A stretch of DNA of 35,087 nt, taken from positions 1 through 35,087 of the forward strand of contig CAMBEQ010000024.1 in the NCBI GenBank assembly GCA_945865545.1. Reading direction: 5' to 3'. The notes below the pieces were generated by a model. It had not been told where the DNA came from. It was given only the letters and a program-made list of their open reading frames with translations, and searched no databases. Each line of letters begins with the position of its first letter. The first letter of the stretch is position 1. Of this stretch, positions 25,740 through 32,989 are shown piece by piece. Position numbers and translations under genes: made by a program. This DNA comes from Sediminibacterium ginsengisoli (lineage in GTDB: Bacteria > Bacteroidota > Bacteroidia > Chitinophagales > Chitinophagaceae).

Positions 25740-26559
25740 TGATTTCAAAAGAACTACCGAAGCCAATTCCTTATATCATAACATTGAGGCTTCGACTACT
25801 GCTGAAATTTTAAAAAATATCAATAAAGAAGATCAAAAAATAGCTTTCGAAGTAGAAAAAGCTATACCATCCATTAGCTTATTAATTGAGGCGATTACCG
25901 AAAAATTATTATCCGGTGGTCGCCTTTTTTATATTGGAGCTGGCACTAGTGGTAGATTGGGCATGGTGGATGCTAGTGAGTGCCCCCCTACTTTTGGCGT
26001 TCCCCAGGATTTAATTATTGGCATTATTGCTGGTGGTGAAAAAGCGATGTTTATGGCTATTGAAAATGCCGAAGATAATACAGAACAAGCATGGCTTGAT
26101 TTAGAAGCGTATAAAATAACCCCTTTAGATTTTGTAATAGGTATTGCAGCTAGTGGTACCACCCCTTATGTCATTGGAGGTTTAGAAAAATGTAAAGCCG
26201 CAGGAATACTTACTGGAAGTATTGCTTGCAATAAAAATAGTCCATTGAGTACAGCCGCTAAGTTTCCTATTGAAGTGGAACTGGGCCCTGAATTTATTAC
26301 AGGAAGCACCAGAATGAAAAGTGGCACTGCTCAAAAATTAATATTGAACATGATTTCTACTACCGTCATGATTAAATTGGGCCGTATCAAGGATAATAAA
26401 ATGGTTAATATGCAATTAACCAATCAAAAACTATTTGAAAGAGGAGTAGCTATGATCATGGAAGAATTGAAAATAACTGATACCGCATTGGCTAGTCAAC
26501 TTTTGAAAAAATATGGTTCTGTAAAGCTAGCTACCGAAGAGTACAACAAAGCTCAATAA
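25732..26559 (+). CDS. murQ: N-acetylmuramic acid 6-phosphate etherase
   Basis: The product has 275 residues. MurQ cleaves the lactyl ether of MurNAc-6-phosphate to give GlcNAc-6-phosphate and D-lactate in the cytoplasm, during recycling of cell-wall sugars. The SIS-fold signature IGAGTSGRLGMVDASECPPTFG is present. With the start at 25732, the two catalytic acids fall at Glu83 and Glu114, the numbering known for E. coli MurQ, which supports this start over the ATG at 25696 in the same frame. GSTRMKSGTAQKLILNM near residues 187-205 is the second family signature. The ATG overlaps the end of the PLP-enzyme gene by 8 nt. It converges on anmK, whose product makes the MurQ substrate. Confidence 0.95.
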   Translation: MPNDFKRTTEANSLYHNIEASTTAEILKNINKEDQKIAFEVEKAIPSISLLIEAITEKLLSGGRLFYIGAGTSGRLGMVDASECPPTFGVPQDLIIGIIAGGEKAMFMAIENAEDNTEQAWLDLEAYKITPLDFVIGIAASGTTPYVIGGLEKCKAAGILTGSIACNKNSPLSTAAKFPIEVELGPEFITGSTRMKSGTAQKLILNMISTTVMIKLGRIKDNKMVNMQLTNQKLFERGVAMIMEELKITDTALASQLLKKYGSVKLATEEYNKAQ

Positions 26560-26584
26560 TTAAATTCAATTTCGGATATTGATA

Positions 26585-27781
26585 CTATTTAGGAAAACTT
26601 ATTTTCCCCATGGTTGTGGCCACTTTTGTTGCATTGCCGCCTGCTAACAATGGCTTACCCGCAACCGCTTCATTGGCCAACAATGCAAATAAGATAGCTT
26701 CTTTGGCATCCGGGTCAATTCCAATTTTACTAGTAGATTGTATTGAAATATCAGGCAATACTGACTGCAAATTTTCCATTAACATCCCATTGTGCATGCC
26801 TCCGCCACTAATATAAATTACAAAATTAGTTCCTAATGGAATACACTTATAAATAGCATCTGCAATAGTTTCGGCAGTAAACCTATTTAAGGTAGCCATT
26901 AAATCGTTGGGTAAAATAGTTTTACCTAAAGCAATTTGAGCAGCTACTATAAAATCAAGATTAAATAATTCAGGCCCGATAGTCTTAGGAAAACTGTTAT
27001 TAAAAAAAGAATGATTTTTCATTACCGAAAGTAATTCAGTATCTATCCTACCCGTCTTAGCAATGGCACCTGCATGGTCATAGCTTAAATCGTTAAAACA
27101 CTTTTTAATATAGGCATCCATTAAAGTATTTCCAGGCCCAGTATCGGTTGATACAATTTGTTCAATGGAGCAACCAGCAGGTAAATAAGTAAAATTGGCA
27201 ATGCCTCCAATATTTAATAATACTCTATTTTCAATAGGATGAGTACACAATAAATAATCACCATAGGTAGCCAATGGGGCTCCCTCTCCTCCTGCTGCTA
27301 TATGTTTTTGTCTAAAATCACTGATGGTGATAATACCTGTAGCCACTGCCAAATGATCTGCTTCTCCAATTTGTAAAGTGGCTGTATCAAATTCATCTGT
27401 AGGATGTAATGACTTTGGTGCATGGAAAACGGTTTGACCATGACTTGCGATAATATCAACTTTATTCGATTTTATTTTCCAATGCAAAAGAGCCTCATTT
27501 ACACATTTAGCGTGGACCTTCCCAATCCAAGGATGTAATACACACAATTGTTCAAGTGAAATAGTCTCTTTAGAAAATACGGTTAGTAATTTTTCTTTAA
27601 AATCGGAACCATAGGGTATGGTCATAAATTGCTCTAAAACTACTTTAGTTTGAATACCCGATCCAGTGATAGTGCACAGTGCAATGTCTAAGCCATCCAT
27701 AGAAGTGCCGCTCATTAAACCAATGATTCTTCTTGAAGGCTTATTAGCTATTTCGAATAGTTGTTTAATATTTTCGTGCAC
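26585..27781 (-). CDS. anmK: Anhydro-N-acetylmuramic acid kinase
   Basis: The product has 398 residues. AnmK hydrolyses the 1,6-anhydro bond of anhydro-MurNAc and phosphorylates O6, giving MurNAc-6-phosphate, the substrate of MurQ. Family signatures are IGLMSGTSMDGLDIALC near residues 19-35 (ATP-binding loop), ASHGQTVFHAP, GGEGAPLATYGDY, LLNIGGIANFTYLP and STDTGPGNTLMDAY, which carries the catalytic Asp. The C-terminus ISGGGMHNGML fits the ASKHA kinase fold. There is no ATG before the conserved domain; GTG at 27781 is the best start. The frame stays open 16 codons further upstream, so a slightly longer N-terminus via a rare start cannot be excluded. It ends 25 nt from murQ, tail to tail. Confidence 0.95.
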   Translation of the reverse strand: MHENIKQLFEIANKPSRRIIGLMSGTSMDGLDIALCTITGSGIQTKVVLEQFMTIPYGSDFKEKLLTVFSKETISLEQLCVLHPWIGKVHAKCVNEALLHWKIKSNKVDIIASHGQTVFHAPKSLHPTDEFDTATLQIGEADHLAVATGIITISDFRQKHIAAGGEGAPLATYGDYLLCTHPIENRVLLNIGGIANFTYLPAGCSIEQIVSTDTGPGNTLMDAYIKKCFNDLSYDHAGAIAKTGRIDTELLSVMKNHSFFNNSFPKTIGPELFNLDFIVAAQIALGKTILPNDLMATLNRFTAETIADAIYKCIPLGTNFVIYISGGGMHNGMLMENLQSVLPDISIQSTSKIGIDPDAKEAILFALLANEAVAGKPLLAGGNATKVATTMGKISFPK

Positions 27782-27967
27782 TTTCTTATAATTAGGGTAA
27801 GGATACTCAATAAAGTTACTAAACTGCTGTCATATTTGGGTTCGCATTAGGCTTACCTAAAGAATTGATTAACTGCAATTAACAGCAATAGGCCAATTTT
27901 CCACACCGCCTTAAACTCATTCAATTTCAATAGCTTATAGTGTAACTTTACCACTTATAAATTGCAT
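27782..27967. promoter_or_regulatory. Divergent promoter region of anmK and Gfo/Idh gene
   Basis: These 186 nt lie between two divergently transcribed genes and must carry both promoters. TAACTTTA at 27943-27950, 17 nt ahead of the Gfo/Idh ATG, is one base from the Bacteroidota -7 consensus TAnnTTTG. I find no equally good match for anmK. Confidence 0.35.
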
Positions 27968-28993
27968 ATGCTAAAAGTAGGCGTGTTTGGAGTAGGTCAT
28001 TTAGGTAAATACCATCTTAATAATTGGAAAGAAATTCCAGGGGTTAGTTTGGTGGGCTTTTTTGATCCCAACAATGACCATGCAAAAGAGGTAGAAAAAA
28101 TCTATGGCCTTAAGCGGTTTATGGATGAAGAAAAATTAATTGCCGCTTGTGATATCATTGATGTAGTTACCCCTACTCATTTACATTTTCCTGTTTGTGA
28201 AATGGCCATTAAAATGGGTAAGCATGTATTTGTAGAAAAGCCAATGGCCAATACCATTGAAGAAGGCAGATCTATTGTAAATATGGTTAAAGAAGCCAAT
28301 GTAAAATTACAAGTAGGACATGTTGAAAGATTTAACCCTGCCTATACTGCTTTAAAAAATGCCTCCTTAAACCCTTTGTTTATAGAAGTACATCGCTTGG
28401 CGCAGTTTAATCCAAGAGGCACTGAAGTGAGTGTTATTTTTGATTTGATGATACATGATATTGATATTATTTTAAGTATTGTAAAAAGTGATGTTAAAAA
28501 TATTTCAGCCAGTGGTGTAGCCGTATTAACCGACACCCCTGATATTGCCAACGTTCGTATTGAATTTAACAATGGCTGTGTGGCTAATTTAACAAGTAGC
28601 CGCATTAGCATGAAAAAAATGCGTAAAATTAGACTGTTCCAAAAAGACGCCTATATCGGTATTGATTTTTTAGAAAAGAACACTGAAATTATAAAGCTCA
28701 AACAACCAGAAGATACAGATGCCTTCTCTTTTGATATTGAAACGCATCAGGGTACCAAGACTATTTCTATTGCCAACCCTGTTATTGAAGATGGCAACGC
28801 CATTAAAGCAGAGCTAAGTAGTTTTGTACATGCTATTGTTAATAATGAAACTCCGGTGGTAAGTGAAATTGATGGCTTTTTAGCGATGGAAGTAGCGCAC
28901 CAAATTTTAGAAAAAATAAGTAAAAGCACTTCTATCCTAAAGCAAAATTCGGATACCTACCCCATGGCAGAACCCACTTCTTTAGAAGATTAG
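27968..28993 (+). CDS. Gfo/Idh/MocA-family oxidoreductase
   Basis: The product has 341 residues from ATG 27968; a TTG two codons earlier is less likely. The N-terminal Rossmann domain has the NAD(P) motif GVFGVGHLGKYH at about residues 4-15 and the conserved VEKPMANT near residue 90, whose Lys is part of the family active site. The C-terminal half, from VGHVERFNPAYTAL, is the alpha/beta dimerisation and substrate domain. Members oxidise or reduce hydroxyls of sugars and nucleotide sugars. The VERFNPA motif and the general outline resemble the UDP-GlcNAc 3-dehydrogenase (GnnA) group used for lipid A diamino sugars, but no GnnB or Lpx gene is in the window, so this is only a possibility. It is divergent from anmK and converges on ispD. 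Confidence 0.88.
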   Translation: MLKVGVFGVGHLGKYHLNNWKEIPGVSLVGFFDPNNDHAKEVEKIYGLKRFMDEEKLIAACDIIDVVTPTHLHFPVCEMAIKMGKHVFVEKPMANTIEEGRSIVNMVKEANVKLQVGHVERFNPAYTALKNASLNPLFIEVHRLAQFNPRGTEVSVIFDLMIHDIDIILSIVKSDVKNISASGVAVLTDTPDIANVRIEFNNGCVANLTSSRISMKKMRKIRLFQKDAYIGIDFLEKNTEIIKLKQPEDTDAFSFDIETHQGTKTISIANPVIEDGNAIKAELSSFVHAIVNNETPVVSEIDGFLAMEVAHQILEKISKSTSILKQNSDTYPMAEPTSLED

Positions 28994-29040
28994 TTGTATA
29001 CCAATCTTATACGTTTTACGATAAATTAAAGAAAACTGTT

Positions 29041-29721
29041 TTAAGAAAATCTTTTTGATAAAATATAATTGGCTATGGCTAAATCCAATGGCCTGGTAAT
29101 TTTTATATTTTCATATTCACCGTCTACCAAATAAACTGGTACCCCGCTAGCTTCCACCACATTGGCTTCATCCGTAAAAGAGGCTTGATAACTTTGCTCA
29201 AAGGCTTTTAGTAATAGCTCGGATCTAAATGTTTGTGGCGTTTGTATGAGCATGATATTTTCTCGATTCAATAATTGGTGTTCCTCCCCGCTCATTAATC
29301 TAACGGTATCTGTAGCTGTTACCGCCGGAATAGCCGAACCTTTTTCAAAGGCTTGCTGATAGCACCTTTGAATTAATGCAGGTGTTAACAAACACCTTAC
29401 TGCATCATGAACAAATACAATAGAAGAGGAAGTAACTTTTGAAAGTCCATTTTTTACAGATTGGAAACGGGTCTCTCCCCCTGCTACATAACTTACTTTA
29501 TTTTTGTATTTACTTTTACTTAGTACCGCCTCTCCCTCTTTCAAATAAGCTTCTGGAAGCACTACCACCAATTCAATCACTGAAAAAGCAGCTACAAATT
29601 GATCTATGGTATGGGTTAATATAGACTTGTGTTCTATTTCTAAAAATTGTTTGGGGACTACCGACCCCATTCTTTGACCAGTACCTCCTGCCACAATAAT
29701 GGCAATTATTTTAGTGTCCAT
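29041..29721 (-). CDS. ispD: 2-C-methyl-D-erythritol 4-phosphate cytidylyltransferase
   Basis: The product has 226 residues, normal for IspD. It catalyses the third step of the MEP isoprenoid pathway, forming CDP-methylerythritol from CTP and methylerythritol phosphate in the cytoplasm. Seen in the sequence are the CTP-binding loop AIIVAGGTGQRMG (residues 7-19) with the PKQFLEI segment, GGETRFQSVKNGL, VFVHDAVRCLL (the HDAxRP-like motif with Cys in place of Pro), AIPAVTATDTVR, IQTPQTFRSELL and the C-terminal ENIKITRPLDL. All expected catalytic basic residues appear present. It starts 29 nt after the heptose-kinase gene and is probably the last gene of that transcript. Confidence 0.95.
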   Translation of the reverse strand: MDTKIIAIIVAGGTGQRMGSVVPKQFLEIEHKSILTHTIDQFVAAFSVIELVVVLPEAYLKEGEAVLSKSKYKNKVSYVAGGETRFQSVKNGLSKVTSSSIVFVHDAVRCLLTPALIQRCYQQAFEKGSAIPAVTATDTVRLMSGEEHQLLNRENIMLIQTPQTFRSELLLKAFEQSYQASFTDEANVVEASGVPVYLVDGEYENIKITRPLDLAIANYILSKRFS

Positions 29722-29750
29722 AATGAATTATTAATGAAACTTAGTAAAGT

Positions 29751-30752
29751 TTATTTCCCTATCAAATTTACAACCTCGGTGTGTAATAGTTTTTTATCAA
29801 TGGGTGCCGTGCCCACCAACTCGCAAACCAATCCACCTGCGATATTCGCTATTTCAGCAGCCAAAGACATATCTTTTGTGGCAGCATAGGTTAAGGAAGC
29901 TACTGCAATAACAGTATCACCCGCCCCACTTACATCTGAAATATTTCTGATATGAGTAGGTATTAATTTTTGTTCGCTTTTAGTAGCATAATATACCCCA
30001 TGTTCAGATAAAGTAATAAATGAAATTTCATGCGCTAAACTTTTTTGTAAAGCAGCATGCACTTTATTTAAATTAGCCAAGTCTACTTTATCCACTTGTA
30101 CCTTTAACCCTTCTTTTACTTCTTTTAAATTAGGTTTAAAAAGGGTACAACCTTTATAAGCTAAAAAGTTTTTTTGCTTAGGATCTACCGCTGTGGGGAC
30201 ATCATGTGTTTTACAAAATGCCAGAATGGTTTCAATGACACGCTCTGTTAAAACCCCTTTATTGTAATCTTCTAAAATAATTAATGCGGGTTTTTCTTGT
30301 TGTACATAGGCTATAAAGTTCGCTATGAGTTCGTCTTCTTCCTTGGTAATAAGATCGTTGGTATGTTCATGATCTAAGCGCATCATTTGCTGATTGCGCC
30401 CCATCACCCGTACTTTATTCGTAGTAACCCTGCTTGTACTGGTTTGAATATAATTGGTATTGATTCCTTCTTTTTCTAACAAGCCTTTTAATTCTGCTCC
30501 TTCTGCATCCTTTCCAATAATAGCGAACAATGTAGTGGGTGCGCCCAAAGCCCTTAAATTCAAAGCTACATTGGCTGCTCCTCCAACACGTAATTCTTTT
30601 TTTTGTAAAGCCACCACAGGTACCGGTGCTTCAGGGGAAATGCGATCTACATTGCCCCACCAATAGGTATCCAACATAATATCTCCAACGACTCCAATTT
30701 TGGTTTGATTATAAGTATCAAACAAACGATCAATAGCTGCAGTATCTATCAT
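29751..30752 (-). CDS. rfaE1: HldE-type D-glycero-beta-D-manno-heptose-7-phosphate kinase
   Basis: The product has 333 residues of the PfkB/ribokinase fold. It corresponds to the kinase half of HldE, which phosphorylates heptose 7-phosphate at C1 on the way to ADP-heptose for lipopolysaccharide. The diagnostic RISPEAPVPVV lies at residues 37-47, the GGAANVALNLRALG substrate loop follows, DYNKGVLT is in the middle, and the PfkB signature DVSGAGDTVIA contains the catalytic base Asp279. The nucleotidyltransferase domain of bifunctional HldE is absent, so a separate RfaE2 would be needed elsewhere. Its ATG begins one base after the permease stop, implying coupled translation. A generic PfkB sugar kinase is the alternative, but the EAPVPV motif favours heptose. 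Confidence 0.88.
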   Translation of the reverse strand: MIDTAAIDRLFDTYNQTKIGVVGDIMLDTYWWGNVDRISPEAPVPVVALQKKELRVGGAANVALNLRALGAPTTLFAIIGKDAEGAELKGLLEKEGINTNYIQTSTSRVTTNKVRVMGRNQQMMRLDHEHTNDLITKEEDELIANFIAYVQQEKPALIILEDYNKGVLTERVIETILAFCKTHDVPTAVDPKQKNFLAYKGCTLFKPNLKEVKEGLKVQVDKVDLANLNKVHAALQKSLAHEISFITLSEHGVYYATKSEQKLIPTHIRNISDVSGAGDTVIAVASLTYAATKDMSLAAEIANIAGGLVCELVGTAPIDKKLLHTEVVNLIGK

Positions 30753-30753
30753 C

Positions 30754-32190
30754 CTACTCTGTTTTTTTATTGCGTAATGCGATATAGTACAAAGGTATAC
30801 CCAATAAAGTAATCACCAAACCCCATAAAGAATATTTTGGCTCTGTATATACCAATCCAATACAAAATGTAGTAGCCATAATAATATAAATTGCCGGTAA
30901 AATTGGATACCCAAATGCTTTATAAGGCCTAGGCATATCGGGTTCTTTCTTTCTTAATATAAAAATACCTATAATGGTGAGTACATAAAATATAACTACG
31001 ATAAAGGATACCATGGTTAACAAATCGCCATACTTTCCACTTAAACACAATAAAGAAGCGACCAAGGCTTGTATCCATAAACCATAAGCGGGTACTTGAT
31101 TTTTATTTAAAGTGGCTGTTTTCTTAAAAAACAAACCATCCTTGGCCATGGTATAATATACCCTGGATCCTGCTAAAATTAATCCGTTGTTACATCCAAA
31201 AGTGGATATCATAATCATAACAGCAATAACAATGGTTCCAATATTTCCTAAAACAGCATTCGCGGCCGCAATGGCTACGCGATCATTTTCGGCAAAAGCA
31301 ATATCATGCATAGGAAGTACATGCAAATACATCAAATTAGCACTTATATAAATTAAGGTAACAATACTGGTTCCTAAAAATAAACTCAAACCAATATTGC
31401 GTTGTGGATTTTTTATTTCACCTGCAATAAAAGTAACATTGTTCCAAGAATCACTGCTAAAAATAGAACCAACCATGGCCGCAGCCATCGCACCAATTAA
31501 AGCAGTCCCTCCAATCGGCAACCAAGTATGGGATACTACCCCATCCGCACCTACACTAGGAATGGCTTGCTTGGCATCAAATGCATTGACCCAATTTTCA
31601 TTCCAAAAACTATGTTTGGTAAATAAAAAGCCCACAACAATTAATCCAAATAAGGAAATAAGTTTAGTAAAAGTAAATGTATTCTGTATCATTTTACTTT
31701 CCTTCACCCCCCTTGTATTGGTATAGGTTAAAAATACAATTAAACAAATAGCCAGCACCTGCGCTGCTGAAATTTTTATAAACCCTAGGTCTGCTAAAAT
31801 ATTATTTTCTCCTACCGCTGGAAACAAATAAGCAGTAAACCTACTAAAGGCTACTGCTACCGCAGCAATGGTGGCTGTTTGAATGACAGAGAAAAAACTC
31901 CATCCAAATAAAAACCCTACTAAAGGATTATAAGCTTTTTGTAAATACACATATTGACCACCTGCTTTTGGATACATAGCACTCAATTCTCCATAGCTTA
32001 CCGCAGCAGTGATCGTCATAAAACCAGTAATCACCCAGGCCGCTATTAACCATCCAGGACTTCCCACATACCTGGTGATAGATGAACTTACTATAAATAT
32101 CCCCGAACCAATCATACCCCCAGCTACAATCATTGTAGCATCTAAAGCAGAGAGGCTTGGTTTAAATTCGGCGGTTTCTGTGTTTGACAT
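30754..32190 (-). CDS. APC-family amino acid permease
   Basis: The product has 478 residues from ATG 32190. An in-frame TTG at 32241 lies inside a terminator hairpin and is rejected. About 12 hydrophobic segments are visible, beginning after the short hydrophilic N-terminus with LSALDATMIVAGGMIGSGIFIVSSSI, the glycine-rich first helix typical of the APC superfamily. WLIAAWVITGFMTITAAVSYGELSAMYPKAGGQYVYL covers helix 2 and the following loop, and SDSWNNVTFIAGEIKNPQRNIG is the conserved loop of LAT/SteT-like transporters. It is an inner-membrane transporter for amino acids, with the substrate unknown. It lies between the OmpH-like gene and the heptose kinase, with one base separating it from the latter. 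Confidence 0.9.
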   Translation of the reverse strand: MSNTETAEFKPSLSALDATMIVAGGMIGSGIFIVSSSITRYVGSPGWLIAAWVITGFMTITAAVSYGELSAMYPKAGGQYVYLQKAYNPLVGFLFGWSFFSVIQTATIAAVAVAFSRFTAYLFPAVGENNILADLGFIKISAAQVLAICLIVFLTYTNTRGVKESKMIQNTFTFTKLISLFGLIVVGFLFTKHSFWNENWVNAFDAKQAIPSVGADGVVSHTWLPIGGTALIGAMAAAMVGSIFSSDSWNNVTFIAGEIKNPQRNIGLSLFLGTSIVTLIYISANLMYLHVLPMHDIAFAENDRVAIAAANAVLGNIGTIVIAVMIMISTFGCNNGLILAGSRVYYTMAKDGLFFKKTATLNKNQVPAYGLWIQALVASLLCLSGKYGDLLTMVSFIVVIFYVLTIIGIFILRKKEPDMPRPYKAFGYPILPAIYIIMATTFCIGLVYTEPKYSLWGLVITLLGIPLYYIALRNKKTE

Positions 32191-32226
32191 AATTTTTACT
32201 ATTTTATAAAATATAAGTTTAAAATT

Positions 32227-32260
32227 AAAAATCCTTCCCAATAGGTTGGAAAGGATTTTT
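32227..32260 (-). terminator. Intrinsic terminator after OmpH-like gene
   Basis: A stem of AAAAATCCTT (32227-32236) with AAGGATTTTT (32251-32260) extends by two G-C pairs across a bulge. On the minus strand it lies 8 nt past the OmpH-like stop and continues into TTTTTAATTTT. The next gene in the same direction starts 37 nt later. Confidence 0.8.
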
Positions 32261-32267
32261 AGTCTAA

Positions 32268-32843
32268 TTAATTTTTGGATTTGTGTTCCCCATTCAACCC
32301 TTTAATGATATCGGAAGTAATATCATAAGCCGTATCCTTATAATACATCAAATCAGAATTGCTTGAGAAAATATAGGAGAAGGTTTTATTGCTATTGTAT
32401 TTCCCTAAAAAAATTTCAATTTTCTTTTTTACTTCTTGTAAACGTTTAAAACTTTCTTCTTGCATTTCTTGAGATAGTTGTTGTTCCTTATTAGTATAAT
32501 TTTTTTCTAATTGTGCTAATTCTTGTTGACGACTTGTTACTTCTGCTTGCGTAAGTCTTTGTCCATTTTTTTGTAAATCTTGGTACTTGGCTGCAAAGTC
32601 ATTTTTCAAGGCAGTTAACTGCTTGGCATTTTCCATATCCTTTACTTGCAATGCCGATTTGACTTCTTTAAAAAACTCATAACTATTTTGGATAGAGTCT
32701 ATTTCAAAGTAAGCCACTTTGGTTCCTGAGCCAGTTATGGCAGATGCCTTTATAACAGGAGTACTATTGCTAAAATGCAAAACATATAAAATAATGATGG
32801 CTGCGGCCATGACTCCATTCACAATCCAAGAAGTTGATTTCAT
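32268..32843 (-). CDS. OmpH/Skp-like envelope protein
   Basis: The product has 191 residues from ATG 32843; a TTG nine codons upstream is open but less likely. Residues about 7-25 are a single hydrophobic segment (IVNGVMAAAIIILYVLHF) without a clear signal-peptidase site, so the protein may be anchored in the inner membrane facing the periplasm. After KVAYFEIDSI, the usual start of the Skp core, there is a long Lys/Gln/Glu-rich helical hairpin (about 65-150) with heptad character. The last strands (FSYIFSSNSDLMYYKDTAYDITSDIIKGLN) are typical of the family. Skp-like proteins hold unfolded outer-membrane proteins. The gene follows rpoC on the same strand but is separated from it by a terminator. 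Confidence 0.85.
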   Translation of the reverse strand: MKSTSWIVNGVMAAAIIILYVLHFSNSTPVIKASAITGSGTKVAYFEIDSIQNSYEFFKEVKSALQVKDMENAKQLTALKNDFAAKYQDLQKNGQRLTQAEVTSRQQELAQLEKNYTNKEQQLSQEMQEESFKRLQEVKKKIEIFLGKYNSNKTFSYIFSSNSDLMYYKDTAYDITSDIIKGLNGEHKSKN

Positions 32844-32887
32844 TTGTAATTTATATTTTAATAGCTGCAAAGGAAACGCCTCCCTTA

Positions 32888-32903
32888 CCCTATAAAAATA
32901 GGG
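32888..32903. promoter_or_regulatory. Short palindromic hairpin upstream of OmpH-like gene
   Basis: CCCTAT and ATAGGG (32888-32893 and 32898-32903) form a perfect 6-bp stem with an AAAA loop, 45 nt ahead of the OmpH-like ATG. It could be an operator or a leader hairpin; nothing in the sequence decides this. Confidence 0.3.
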
Positions 32904-32935
32904 AAAATAATAAACTAAGCTGCCAAAATAGGCAT

Positions 32936-32971
32936 AAAAAAAGCAGGAAAAGTGACCCTTTCCTGCTTTTT
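32936..32971 (-). terminator. Intrinsic terminator of rpoC
   Basis: A perfect 13-bp stem (32938-32950 with 32959-32971, core AGCAGGAAA/TTTCCTGCT) with an 8-nt loop lies 19 nt past the rpoC stop. On the minus strand it ends in a run of seven T. Confidence 0.9.
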
Positions 32972-32989
32972 AACAATTAATAGGTTCTA

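Noticed and set aside
32191..32241. N-terminal extension of the amino-acid permease from TTG 32241
   Set aside because: The extension would be encoded inside the terminator hairpin of the preceding gene; ATG 32190 gives the normal family start.
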